In this document: piece after piece, positions 15,662 to 23,888 of the stretch
How the letters are laid out: each line of letters starts with the position of its first letter
How positions within the stretch are numbered: position 1 is the first letter of the stretch
Assembly: GCA_002382045.1 (NCBI GenBank)
Contig: DFZJ01000104.1
Coordinates: 1 to 26,337 of the forward strand
Direction of reading: 5' to 3'
DNA length: 26,337 nucleotides
Source: Syntrophaceae bacterium UBA4059
Lineage (GTDB): Bacteria > Desulfobacterota > Syntrophia > Syntrophales > Smithellaceae
Translations under genes and position numbers: made by a program
The notes under the pieces: model-generated
What the model saw: only the letters and a program-made list of their open reading frames with translations
The model's database searches: none
What the model was told of the DNA's origin: nothing

Positions 15662-16033
15662 ATGGAACCGAATTTTAATAAATCTGATGGGCTGGTGCCG
15701 GCCATTGTTCAAGATGCTGAAACAAAAGACGTATTGATGCTGGCGTATATGAACCGGGAATCCTGGGCGGCGACTGTCCAATCCGGAAAGGCCACTTTCT
15801 GGAGCCGATCCAGGCAAAAATTGTGGTTAAAGGGTGAAAGTTCCGGCCACGTTCAAATGATTAAAAATATTTATATTGATTGCGACGACGATACGATTCT
15901 GCTGCAGGTGGAACAGCTGGGCGGGGCAGCCTGTCATACAGGTTATCGATCGTGTTTTTACCGGAAGCTCGCCGGTGAAGATTTTGTTGTTGTCGGTGAA
16001 AAGATTTTCAACCCGAAGGATGTGTATAAATGA
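15662..16033 (+). CDS. hisI: Phosphoribosyl-AMP cyclohydrolase
   Basis: A 123-residue HisI, opening the ring of phosphoribosyl-AMP in the third step of histidine synthesis. Seen: VLMLAYMNRESW near residue 25-36, ATFWSRSRQKLWLKGESSGH (44-63), the metal-binding CDDDT and the zinc-site CHTGYRSCFYR near 95-105. There is no fused HisE (pyrophosphohydrolase) domain, so hisE must lie elsewhere. AAGGA precedes the ATG by a few bases. Its stop overlaps the hisG start (ATGA-type), showing translational coupling. Confidence 0.95.
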   Translation: MEPNFNKSDGLVPAIVQDAETKDVLMLAYMNRESWAATVQSGKATFWSRSRQKLWLKGESSGHVQMIKNIYIDCDDDTILLQVEQLGGAACHTGYRSCFYRKLAGEDFVVVGEKIFNPKDVYK

Positions 16034-16902
16034 ATGTTTTAAAATTGGGTATTCCCAAAGGAAGCCTGGAGAATAATACAGTTGATTTATTCAAAAAAGC
16101 CGGCTGGCGGATTACGTACGACAGCCGCAGCTATTTCCCCGATATCGATGATCAGGAAATCAGTTGTTCTTTGGTACGGGCGCAGGAGATGTCCCGTTAC
16201 ATTGAAGACGGACATCTGGATCTGGGGCTGACTGGCATCGACTGGATTATGGAAAATAATTCCAATGTGGTGGCGGTGCAGGATTTGGTCTACTCCAAGG
16301 TTTCCACGCGTCAGGCGCGTTGGGTGCTGGTGGTGCGCGATGATTCGCCGATCCGTTCGATTGAGGACATGGAAGGCAAACATATTTCGACCGAACTGGT
16401 CAATTTTACCAAACGATATTTTGCTGAAAAAAACATTAAGGTCAGCGTTGAGTTTTCCTGGGGCGCTACAGAGGCGAAAGTTGTGGATGGCCTGGTTGAT
16501 GCCGTCGTGGAAGTCACTGAAACAGGATCGACCATCCGGGCCAACAAATTACGGATTGTCCATGAACTCATGAGGACCAATACGCAGTTGATTGCCAACC
16601 GCGAGTCCTGGAATGATCCATGGAAGCGTAAAAAGATAGAACAGATTCGGACGCTGCTTGCCGGGTCGCTCCTGGCGATGGGCAAAGTCGGTTTGAAGCT
16701 CAATGTGTCCAAAGAAAATTTGGATCGGGTTATGAAACTTCTACCATCACTTAAAGCACCGACCATTTCCAGCCTGTATTCCGAAGAGTGGTTTGCCATA
16801 GAGTCCGTAATTGATACAGGCGTTGTGCGGGATATCATTCCTCAGTTGCTGGATGCGGGAGCCGAAGGCATTATTGAATATCCCTTGAATAAAGTCATAT
16901 AA
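16030..16902 (+). CDS. hisG: ATP phosphoribosyltransferase, long form
   Basis: A 290-residue HisG that starts histidine biosynthesis by joining ATP and PRPP. The length shows the long form, with a C-terminal ACT-like regulatory domain (about 210-290) that binds histidine for feedback inhibition, so no HisZ partner is needed. Seen: LGIPKGSLENNT at the N-terminus, DLGLTGIDW near 63-71 and the PRPP-binding VDAVVEVTETGSTIRAN near 155-172. Fourteen bases separate it from hisB. Confidence 0.95.
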   Translation: MNVLKLGIPKGSLENNTVDLFKKAGWRITYDSRSYFPDIDDQEISCSLVRAQEMSRYIEDGHLDLGLTGIDWIMENNSNVVAVQDLVYSKVSTRQARWVLVVRDDSPIRSIEDMEGKHISTELVNFTKRYFAEKNIKVSVEFSWGATEAKVVDGLVDAVVEVTETGSTIRANKLRIVHELMRTNTQLIANRESWNDPWKRKKIEQIRTLLAGSLLAMGKVGLKLNVSKENLDRVMKLLPSLKAPTISSLYSEEWFAIESVIDTGVVRDIIPQLLDAGAEGIIEYPLNKVI

Positions 16903-16916
16903 TCCGGAGGGCAGAT

Positions 16917-17507
16917 ATGGCCAGAAAAGCAAAGATTGTTCGCAAGACGACGGAAACAGATATTGCGCTGGACATTGATTTGGATAAATCCACCGGCAGC
17001 AAGATCGATACGACCATTCCTTTTTTGAATCACATGCTGGAGCTCTTTGCCCGTCACGGTCAGTTCAAACTTGCCATTAAAAGTACGGGCGATACGGAAA
17101 TTGACGATCATCACTTGGTTGAAGATATCGGTATTTGTCTGGGGCAGGCGGTAGGCGAAGCGCTGGGTAAGAAGACCGGCGTCAACCGTTATGGTTCGGC
17201 GTCCGTTCCGATGGACGAGTGCTTGTGCCACGTCAATCTCGATATTTCCGGCCGTCCCTATCTGATTTACAAGGTCCGGTATGAACGCCGGAAAATCGGC
17301 GGATTTGACCCGGCGCTGGTCAAAGAGTTTTTTAAGGCTTTTACCGATCACAGTGGCATTACGCTGCATATTAATCTTCAGTATGGCAGCAACAGTCATC
17401 ATATTATCGAAGCGGTCTTTAAAGCCTTTGCCCGGGCGCTCCGGCAGGCTGTGAACATTAACCCGAAAATTTCAGGTGTTCTGTCCACAAAAGGAACGCT
17501 TGGATAG
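16917..17507 (+). CDS. hisB: Imidazoleglycerol-phosphate dehydratase
   Basis: A 196-residue monofunctional HisB catalysing dehydration of imidazole-glycerol phosphate. It lacks the N-terminal phosphatase domain of enterobacterial HisB. Manganese-ligand motifs are clear: FLNHMLELFARHG (residues 36-48), DDHHLVEDIGI near 65, DHSGITLHI and the C-terminal SHHIIEAVFKAFARAL. CCGGAGGG precedes the ATG. Thirteen bases downstream begins an exported protein that is not a known histidine gene. Confidence 0.95.
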   Translation: MARKAKIVRKTTETDIALDIDLDKSTGSKIDTTIPFLNHMLELFARHGQFKLAIKSTGDTEIDDHHLVEDIGICLGQAVGEALGKKTGVNRYGSASVPMDECLCHVNLDISGRPYLIYKVRYERRKIGGFDPALVKEFFKAFTDHSGITLHINLQYGSNSHHIIEAVFKAFARALRQAVNINPKISGVLSTKGTLG

Positions 17508-17519
17508 GAAGGCAAGGTT

Positions 17520-18209
17520 TTGGAAGTGCAAAAAAATCTCGGAATAAGAAAAATAGGTTACGCGATATTGCTTTTAGGACTTGTTGTTTTTGCACCCGAT
17601 ACCCTTCAGGCGCAGGAAGAGACAAAGCCTGTCGATAAAACCTTAACGCGATTGGCGGTGATTCCCTTTCAGGCGGTGATCTTGGAAGACGGATCATCAA
17701 CGGCCCAGTGTCCGATTTGCGGCAGTGTGAATTCCAGCGGCAGTATTGTCAGAGGCTCCGAAAAGATTGTTGAGGAGATTTTTACCGATAAACTGAAGGA
17801 TTTGAAAAATGTGGAAATCATCTCCTCGGAAAGAGCGGCGGGCGTTTATCAACGAATTTCAGCGGATTCCCTGAAACAGCCCTTATCGCGGATTATTCAA
17901 AAGGTTGGGAATGAATTGCACGCGGCTGTTGTGGCTGTAGGCTTCGTTTACCGTTTTCGTGAAAGAGTGGGCTATGACTATTCCGCGGAGCGCCCCGCTT
18001 CCGTCGCTTTTGAAATTCACCTGATTTCCGTCAAGGACGGCAGCACGCTGTGGCGTGGTATATATGATAAAACACAAAAATCGTTAATGGAAGATATTTT
18101 ACAGGCCCCTTCTTTTTTTAAAGGCGGCGCCAAATGGGTAACCGCACGCGAATTAACAAAGATCGGCATTAACGATCTTTTTAAGACATTTTCCGGTTTT
18201 GAGCATTAA
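17520..18209 (+). CDS. Exported protein of unknown function within the his cluster
   Basis: A 229-residue protein that I cannot assign. A signal peptide is visible (about residues 8-32, KIGYAILLLGLVVFAPDTLQAQ). The mature part begins with LTRLAVIPFQAVI, a beta-strand pattern seen in periplasmic or outer-membrane-associated proteins of the TolB/CsgG-like N-terminal type; later VEIISSERAAGVYQRI and SVAFEIHLISVKDGSTLWRGIYDKT fit that fold. A CPIC pair (about residue 64-67) could bind metal or form a disulfide. The start is a TTG at 17520; a GTG two codons later is the alternative. It sits between hisB and hisA but is unlikely to act in histidine synthesis. Confidence 0.65.
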   Translation: MEVQKNLGIRKIGYAILLLGLVVFAPDTLQAQEETKPVDKTLTRLAVIPFQAVILEDGSSTAQCPICGSVNSSGSIVRGSEKIVEEIFTDKLKDLKNVEIISSERAAGVYQRISADSLKQPLSRIIQKVGNELHAAVVAVGFVYRFRERVGYDYSAERPASVAFEIHLISVKDGSTLWRGIYDKTQKSLMEDILQAPSFFKGGAKWVTARELTKIGINDLFKTFSGFEH

Positions 18210-18234
18210 TCGACGTATTGGCTCTCAGTGTTTA

Positions 18235-18259
18235 CGGAATATCTTGACCCGATATTCCG
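18235..18259. other. Perfect 9-bp hairpin upstream of hisA
   Basis: CGGAATATC (18235-18243) pairs with GATATTCCG (18251-18259) around TTGACCC. No T-run follows. It lies in the 76-base gap before hisA and could modulate hisA translation, stabilise the mRNA or be a protein-binding palindrome. Confidence 0.5.
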
Positions 18260-18285
18260 GCCAGTTTCCATGAAGGAGTTTTAAT

Positions 18286-19044
18286 TTGTTCATTATCCCG
18301 GCGGTTGATATAAAAAATGGACAATGCGTCCGTCTGGCGCAGGGCGATTTTGACCGTGTGACGGTTTACGCCGAGAATCCCGCGGATATGGCCAGGCACT
18401 GGGCGCAAAAGGGCGCCGCGCGGATTCATATTGTTGATCTGGACGGTTCGGTTGCCGGACTGCCAAAGAACGCAGCCATTATTCTCGATATAGCGAAATC
18501 GGTTTCCGTGCCGATTGAAGTTGGCGGTGGCATCCGCAATATGGAAACAATCAGCTATTATCTGGAAAATGGCGTGTCGAGCGTCATTCTGGGCACGGCA
18601 GCCATTCAGGATGAAGGCTTTGTGAAAAAGGCTGCTCAGGCCTATCCGGGCAAGATTATTTTGGGGATAGACGCGCTGGGCGGTCAGGCGGCTGTCCGGG
18701 GCTGGACGCAAAAGACCAGTCAAAATGCGGTCGAGCTGGCCAAACGCTATGAGCATTGCGGGATTCAGGCGATTGTTTATACGGACATTCACCGCGATGG
18801 CATGGAAACAGGCGTCAATATTGAACAGACCAGGGGGATGGCCAGGGCCGTTTCTATTCCGGTGATAGCATCCGGTGGTGTGGCAACGCTTGCGGATATC
18901 GATGCCTTGCTGGCTGTCACAGACTGCTCGTTCTATGGCGTGATCATCGGGCGCGCGCTTTACACGGGCGCGATTGTACTGGAAGACGCGATCAAAAAAA
19001 CATTACAGACCTCATCGCATCAGGAGGAGGAAAAACATGGCTGA
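18286..19044 (+). CDS. hisA: Phosphoribosylformimino-AICAR ribotide isomerase
   Basis: A 252-residue TIM-barrel HisA, isomerising ProFAR to PRFAR in histidine synthesis. Seen: the N-terminal IIPAVDIKNGQCVRLAQGD with the catalytic Asp, HIVDLDGS near 47-54, VGGGIRN (77-83), YTDIHRDGMETG with the second catalytic Asp near 169, and ASGGVATLADI. The start is a TTG at 18286 with AAGGAG upstream. hisF and hisH, its usual partners, are not adjacent. Its last codons overlap the start of the HIT gene by eight bases. Confidence 0.94.
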   Translation: MFIIPAVDIKNGQCVRLAQGDFDRVTVYAENPADMARHWAQKGAARIHIVDLDGSVAGLPKNAAIILDIAKSVSVPIEVGGGIRNMETISYYLENGVSSVILGTAAIQDEGFVKKAAQAYPGKIILGIDALGGQAAVRGWTQKTSQNAVELAKRYEHCGIQAIVYTDIHRDGMETGVNIEQTRGMARAVSIPVIASGGVATLADIDALLAVTDCSFYGVIIGRALYTGAIVLEDAIKKTLQTSSHQEEEKHG

Positions 19045-19378
19045 CTGTATTTTTTGTAAAATCATCCAGGGAGACATTCCCTGTACGAAAGTTTACGAAG
19101 ACGACGCCGTTCTGGCTTTTGATGATATCCATCCCATGGCGCCTGTGCATGTTGTTCTCATCCCCAAGAAGCATCTTGCGACGCTCATGGATGTTGATCC
19201 GGGCGCGGAAATGACCGGACGTTTAATCGCCGCCACTCAAAAAGTCGCCCAAATAAAAAATGTAGCCGCGAGCGGCTTCAGGACAGTGTTCAACTGCAAT
19301 GCTGACGGAGGGCAGGTGGTTTTTCATCTGCATCTGCATCTGTTGGGCGGCAGGAAACTTGAAGATCAATTAGGTTAA
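19037..19378 (+). CDS. HIT-family nucleotide hydrolase (HinT-like)
   Basis: A 113-residue histidine triad protein, the size of HinT purine nucleoside phosphoramidases. CIFCKIIQGDIP starts it, FDDIHPMAPVHVVLIPKKH lies near 30-50 and the active-site triad VFHLHLHLLGG near 95-105 has His-x-His-x-His. It is cytoplasmic. The ATG at 19037 follows AGGAGGA and overlaps the hisA end, so translation is probably coupled. Sixteen bases separate it from yqeY. Confidence 0.93.
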   Translation: MADCIFCKIIQGDIPCTKVYEDDAVLAFDDIHPMAPVHVVLIPKKHLATLMDVDPGAEMTGRLIAATQKVAQIKNVAASGFRTVFNCNADGGQVVFHLHLHLLGGRKLEDQLG

Positions 19379-19393
19379 TTCGAGGTAAAAAAT

Positions 19394-19840
19394 ATGGATA
19401 TTCATGCCAAAATCAATGAAGACATGGTAACGGCGGCAAAAGCCAAAGACAAAATCAGACTGTCTGCCGTCCGGATGCTGAAAACAGCACTGCACAATAA
19501 GGAAATAGACTTGATGCGTCCGCTCAATGAGACGGAAACCATGCAGATTCTATCCGCGCTGGTTAAGCAGAGAAAAGATTCTATCGAGCAATTTGCCAAG
19601 GGGGGCAGGCAGGATCTGGTGGAAAAAGAAGAAGCGGAATTGAAAATCCTGCAGGAATTCATGCCGGCGCAAATGTCGGATGAAGACGTGGAAGCGCTGA
19701 TCAGGAAAGCGATTGCCGATGTCGGTGCGTTATCCGTCAAGGACATGGGCAAAGTAATGAAAGTGCTGATGCCGCAGATCACCGGCAAGGCGGATGGAAA
19801 AGCCGCCGGCGAAAAAGTGAAAGCTCTTTTGTCTCAGTAA
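19394..19840 (+). CDS. yqeY: GatB/YqeY-domain protein
   Basis: A 148-residue YqeY protein, all-helical, related to the tRNA-binding tail domain of the amidotransferase subunit GatB. AVRMLKTALHNKEIDL, SALVKQRKDSIEQFAKGGRQDL and FMPAQMSDEDVEALI are conserved, and the GKVMKVLMPQITGKADGK block marks the C-terminal domain. The exact role is unsettled. It commonly precedes dnaG in proteobacteria and many other bacteria, as here; the usual rpsU upstream is absent from this window. Confidence 0.93.
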   Translation: MDIHAKINEDMVTAAKAKDKIRLSAVRMLKTALHNKEIDLMRPLNETETMQILSALVKQRKDSIEQFAKGGRQDLVEKEEAELKILQEFMPAQMSDEDVEALIRKAIADVGALSVKDMGKVMKVLMPQITGKADGKAAGEKVKALLSQ

Positions 19841-19895
19841 GGCTTGATCGATACCAGTTTGAATCAAAGAATAAAGACAGGCAAGGCAATCATTC

Positions 19896-21665
19896 GTGCG
19901 TTTTGATGACAGCAAGATTGAAGAAATTAAAAGCAGGGTGGACATTGTTGAGCTTGCCTCCGAATATCTGACTTTAAAAAAGGCAGGCAGAAATTATCTG
20001 GGGCTTTGTCCTTTTCATCAGGAAAAAACGCCTTCGTTTACCGTCAACCGTGAAAAGCAGATTTTTTACTGTTTCGGCTGCGGAGAAGGCGGCAATGTCA
20101 TCACCTTACTGATGAAAATAGCCAATAAGAGCTTTCCCGAGGCCATTAAACATCTGGCGGAAAAAACAGGCGTTATCCTGCCTTCTCGAACCATCGGCAG
20201 GGAAGGACAGGAAAAAGAATCGCTGCACGAGGAGATTGTTAATTTGAATCTGCGTGTAGCGCAGCAATTTTCGCGTAATCTTGCGTCGCCGGCGGGTAAA
20301 ATCGCCCGTGATTATGTGCTCAAAAGAGCGCTGAGCGATGAAACCGTCAAACAGTTCCGCCTGGGGTATGCGCCCGATGATACCTGGCGAACGACTGCCG
20401 ACTATATTGAAAGGGCAGGCCTGTCTTTGAAACTGGCTGAACAGGCGGGGCTGGTCATTGCCGGCAAAGAGGGCGGCTACTATGACCGGTTTCGGGGACG
20501 GCTGATCTTTCCGATTGAAAATGTTTTCGGGGAAATTATAGCGTTCGGCGGCAGGATTCTGGCGGCGGGAGAACCGAAATACCTTAACTCGCCGGAAACA
20601 CCCGTCTATGTTAAAGGTAAAAACCTGTATGGCCTGAACAAAGCCAAAGAGGCGATTCGGCAGAGCGGATTTTGCCTGATTGTGGAGGGCTATTTTGACG
20701 TCATATCGCTGTGTAATGCAGGCGTCCGCAATGTGGTCGCTACATTGGGAACGGCGCTGACCAGGGATCATCTGGAGCTTCTGCGCCGCTATACGCAGAA
20801 TGCCGTGGCGTTGTTTGATCCCGATGCGGCCGGACGAAAAGCGCTGGACCGCTCTCTGGAATTATTTTTAGGGGCGAATATGCACGCCCGGGCTTTAATT
20901 CTCCCGGAGGGTTGCGATCCTGATGATTTTATAAAAAAATACGGCAAGGATCAACTGGATGAATTGATCGCGGCTGCGCCCAGTATCAGTGATTACTATA
21001 TCGATAATGTTCTGGGGGACGGCAAAACCTTTGAAGAAAACCGGGACCTGGTAAAAACCGCGATGGAATTTGTGGGTAAGATCGGCGATGAAATCGAAAA
21101 GAACCTTTTTATCAAGCGTATCGCGGAGAAGTTGGGGATTGATCAGGCCTTATTGAAAAGAGAGATTCATCGAAAAACGGTTCGTGTTCAGCCCGGTGTT
21201 GCCGGACACAAAGAACCCGTTAAAATAAACGTGAATCCTCTTGAGGTGAATCTGATCAGGCTGATCTTGGAATATCCGCAGAAAACGCTCTTGATGGAAA
21301 GTGAAAAAGTATTAGATTACTTTCAGGAGACTGCGCTTAAAAATCTGGGTGAAAAAATTATCAAGACGTATAAACTGCTTGGTTATATTGATATCAATGT
21401 CATCCTGTCGTCGGATGAAGACAAGCCGCTTCGGGAGAATATTTACAAATTAAGTATTGAGGCGCCACCGACCGATGAAAATATGGTGGAGCGCAATTTT
21501 TCCGATAATATTCGGAGAATCAAAGAAAAATGGTATAAAGAACAAACGAGAAAAGTGCAGATCAAAATGAAACAGGCGCAGGAAATCGGCAATAAGGAAC
21601 TGATGAATGATCTGACCTGTCAGATGCAGAGTTTGATGCACGAAAAGAAAGAACTGCGTTCATAA
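19896..21665 (+). CDS. dnaG: DNA primase
   Basis: A 589-residue DnaG, full length, making RNA primers at the replication fork. The N-terminal CHC2 zinc finger uses C38, H41, C59 and C62 (LCPFHQEKTPSF, FYCFGCGEGG). The RNA-polymerase core includes RFRGRLIFPIENVFGEIIAFGGR, and the TOPRIM catalytic sites are E264 in VEGYFDV and D308/D310 in FDPDAAGRKAL. The last 150 residues are the more variable helicase-binding domain. The start is a GTG at 19896. It forms the classical macromolecular-synthesis unit with rpoD, whose start lies 24 bases downstream. Confidence 0.96.
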   Translation: MRFDDSKIEEIKSRVDIVELASEYLTLKKAGRNYLGLCPFHQEKTPSFTVNREKQIFYCFGCGEGGNVITLLMKIANKSFPEAIKHLAEKTGVILPSRTIGREGQEKESLHEEIVNLNLRVAQQFSRNLASPAGKIARDYVLKRALSDETVKQFRLGYAPDDTWRTTADYIERAGLSLKLAEQAGLVIAGKEGGYYDRFRGRLIFPIENVFGEIIAFGGRILAAGEPKYLNSPETPVYVKGKNLYGLNKAKEAIRQSGFCLIVEGYFDVISLCNAGVRNVVATLGTALTRDHLELLRRYTQNAVALFDPDAAGRKALDRSLELFLGANMHARALILPEGCDPDDFIKKYGKDQLDELIAAAPSISDYYIDNVLGDGKTFEENRDLVKTAMEFVGKIGDEIEKNLFIKRIAEKLGIDQALLKREIHRKTVRVQPGVAGHKEPVKINVNPLEVNLIRLILEYPQKTLLMESEKVLDYFQETALKNLGEKIIKTYKLLGYIDINVILSSDEDKPLRENIYKLSIEAPPTDENMVERNFSDNIRRIKEKWYKEQTRKVQIKMKQAQEIGNKELMNDLTCQMQSLMHEKKELRS

Positions 21666-21689
21666 ATAATGAAATTTGGGGGATGCCAG

Positions 21690-23438
21690 ATGGCCAAGGA
21701 AATTCAATCCGATGAATTTAAAAAGTTGCTCTCACTGGGGGAAGAAAAAGGGTATTTGACCTACGATGATGTCAATGACATGTTGCCGCCGGATCTTAAC
21801 TCTTCGGATCAAATAGATGATATTATTATGCTGTTTGGAGAAAAGAATATTGATGTCATCGATACCGAACAGGGTGAAAAACTGGTGGTGAAAAAACCGG
21901 TGGAAGACATTCTGCCGTCTAAGTTTCCGGAAGCTCTTGCGCTGGTTCCCGGCGCGGGCAAGACCGGGGATCCGGTTAAGATGTACTTGCGCGAAATGGG
22001 ACTGGTTTCGCTTTTGAGCCGTGAAGGCGAAGTGGAGATCGCTAAAAAAATCGAAGAAGGCGCCCGCGAAACCATGTGGGCGATTTTCAGCTTAACGGTT
22101 TCGATTGCTGAAGTACTCCGTATCGGCGAAAAACTGGAAACAGGCGAGATTCGCGTTAAAAACGTGGTGGATAATATTGAAGACGAAGAAGGATTCATGG
22201 AAGAGGATGAGCATAAAGAGAGAGTGCTCAAACTGATCGCCCGAATTCGCCTTTTCAGGGACCGCAACGATGTTATACGCGAAAAAATCAAGTCCAAAAC
22301 CATGAAACCCAAGCAGCGCGAGTTATTAACCGCGGAATTGCAAAAAAACACTAAAAATATCATTACGCTTTGCCGGAAGATCCGCTTCAGCAAAAAACAG
22401 ATGCATCGTTTTATTGCCCGGCTGAGATTCTTTACGGATGAAATTGAAAAATCCGAACGCGTGATCAATCAGTTTAAAAAAGAATCAGGCTTAACGATCA
22501 CGCAGTTGGAAAAAGCCTGGTCGAAAATGAGAAAATCCAAGCAGGACGAAAAGCAGGCGGCTAAAGAAGCGAAGGTTTCCATTGAATGGCTGCATCGCAG
22601 TCATGATGGGATCACGGAAGCTCAAAAGCGCATCAAGCATATTGCCAAGGAGGTCGGGATTCATACGGCAACGCTAAAAATGGTTGTTGAATCCATAGAA
22701 GACGGCGAGGCAAAAGCGGAAATAGCCAAACGAAAGCTGGTAGAGGCCAATCTGAGGCTGGTGGTCAGCATTGCCAAAAAATATACCAACCGTGGTTTGC
22801 AGTTTCTGGACCTGATCCAGGAAGGCAACATCGGATTGATGAAAGCGGTTGATAAATTTGAATATCAGCGCGGCTACAAGTTTTCAACTTATGCGACCTG
22901 GTGGATCCGGCAGGCCATTACGCGTGCCATAGCCGACCAGGCCCGCACGATTCGTATCCCCGTCCATATGATTGAGACGATCAACAAATTGATCCGGACA
23001 TCGCGTTATCTGGTGCAGGAGCTGGGACGCGAACCAACCCCGGAGGAGATCGCCACCAAAATGGAATATCCTTTGGAGAAGGTGCGCAAGGTTCTGAAAA
23101 TTGCCAAGGAGCCGATTTCTCTGGAAACACCGATCGGCGAGGAAGAGGACAGTCACCTGGGTGATTTTATTGAAGACAAAAAAATCATGTCTCCTTCAGA
23201 AGCCACAATCAGCATGGATCTGGCGGATCAGACGCGCAAAATTCTGTCGACGCTTACCCCACGTGAGGAAAAAGTGTTGCGCATGCGTTTCGGGATCAGC
23301 GACCGTCTGGGTGCGGTGGGGCCGGATGACGGCGCGCCGGTGGAGCTGATGTCACCCGATGTCGATGAGCCTGAGCCGGTCGACGAGGAATTGCCTAAAA
23401 AAGCAAAGAGTTCTTCTCGAAAGCGATTGGCAAAATAA
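21690..23438 (+). CDS. rpoD: RNA polymerase sigma-70 factor RpoD, region 4.2 absent
   Basis: About 582 residues. Region 1.1 (residues about 1-70), region 1.2 (DPVKMYLREMGLVSLLSREGE near 100), a non-conserved linker, region 2 (LVEANLRLVVSIAKKYTNRGLQ, FSTYATWWIRQAITRAIADQ), region 3 and the start of region 4 (LSTLTPREEKVLRMRFGI) are all typical of a primary sigma factor. From codon 23298 on, the expected region 4.2 helix-turn-helix (the part with a TRERIRQIE-like motif that reads -35 boxes) is missing; instead come 46 residues, first acidic/Pro-rich (PDVDEPEPVDEEL) then basic (KKAKSSSRKRLAK). I found no region 4.2 in the other forward frames up to the tRNA. The ATG at 21690 is chosen because a G-rich ribosome site precedes it; 21669 has none. 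Confidence 0.9.
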   Translation: MAKEIQSDEFKKLLSLGEEKGYLTYDDVNDMLPPDLNSSDQIDDIIMLFGEKNIDVIDTEQGEKLVVKKPVEDILPSKFPEALALVPGAGKTGDPVKMYLREMGLVSLLSREGEVEIAKKIEEGARETMWAIFSLTVSIAEVLRIGEKLETGEIRVKNVVDNIEDEEGFMEEDEHKERVLKLIARIRLFRDRNDVIREKIKSKTMKPKQRELLTAELQKNTKNIITLCRKIRFSKKQMHRFIARLRFFTDEIEKSERVINQFKKESGLTITQLEKAWSKMRKSKQDEKQAAKEAKVSIEWLHRSHDGITEAQKRIKHIAKEVGIHTATLKMVVESIEDGEAKAEIAKRKLVEANLRLVVSIAKKYTNRGLQFLDLIQEGNIGLMKAVDKFEYQRGYKFSTYATWWIRQAITRAIADQARTIRIPVHMIETINKLIRTSRYLVQELGREPTPEEIATKMEYPLEKVRKVLKIAKEPISLETPIGEEEDSHLGDFIEDKKIMSPSEATISMDLADQTRKILSTLTPREEKVLRMRFGISDRLGAVGPDDGAPVELMSPDVDEPEPVDEELPKKAKSSSRKRLAK

Positions 23439-23440
23439 TA

Positions 23441-23467
23441 TTGACAAGTGTCGGAATTGAGTATAAT
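23441..23467 (+). promoter_or_regulatory. Promoter of the tRNA gene
   Basis: Perfect hexamers TTGACA (23441-23446) and TATAAT (23462-23467), separated by a short 15-base spacer, about 50 bases before the tRNA. They begin just after the rpoD stop codon. Confidence 0.6.
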
Positions 23468-23517
23468 TCAACGAGCTTCGATCCCGGCATAATGTTTATA
23501 AATGCTGAAAAGATGGC

Positions 23518-23593
23518 GGGCCTATAGCTCAATTGGTAGAGCCACCGGCTCATAACCGGTAGGTCCCTGGTTCGATCCCAGGTGGGCCCACCA
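23518..23593 (+). tRNA. tRNA with CAT anticodon, Ile2 or elongator Met
   Basis: A 76-base cloverleaf with encoded CCA. The acceptor GGGCCTA pairs with TGGGCCC, the D-arm has AGCTCAATTGGTAGAGC, the anticodon stem ACCGG/CCGGT holds loop CTCATAA (anticodon CAT), and the T-arm has GGTTCGATCC. It has no initiator-type mismatch at the acceptor end. C-G pairs at positions 4-69 and 5-68 match the features that the lysidine synthetase TilS favours in E. coli, so isoleucine-2 is somewhat more likely than methionine, but this cannot be settled from sequence alone. Confidence 0.93.
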
Positions 23594-23750
23594 AATTTCA
23601 TGGTAATGGAACCTGAATGATGACTGGAAAAAAGCGTTTTTTACAAGCAAGGAGTTGTTGCGATACGGCCGCTGATTTATTTGCCGTGACAAGACAAATC
23701 AAATTGTCATGCCATGGTAAACAGAATCAGGCACATAAACAGGCTATCTG

Positions 23751-23781
23751 AAAATGCACCCTCAACAGGTGCATTTTTTTT
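23751..23781 (+). terminator. Rho-independent terminator
   Basis: AAAATGCACC (23751-23760) pairs with GGTGCATTTT (23768-23777) around a 7-base loop, followed by more Ts. It ends the rpoD/tRNA transcription unit. The 295 bases between the tRNA and the next gene hold nothing else that I can support. Confidence 0.85.
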
Positions 23782-23888
23782 AGTTCGACTCAAATTTCAA
23801 AAGCGAAGCGCGCTGAAACTTGCCCGTCGAACTTATCCCGCGCGAGCAGGGCGAAGCGGGGTTACTACGTCTGAAAAGGAGAAAATGG

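Noticed and set aside
23101..23349. Search for a frameshifted region 4.2 in the overlapping frame
   Set aside because: The alternative frames across 23290-23440 contain no RERIRQIE-like sequence, so a simple frameshift does not explain the altered rpoD end.
23395..23601. Minus-strand ORF with a GPTWDRTRDLPVMSRWLYQLSYRP-like sequence
   Set aside because: This is the well-known false protein from reading a tRNA gene backwards.
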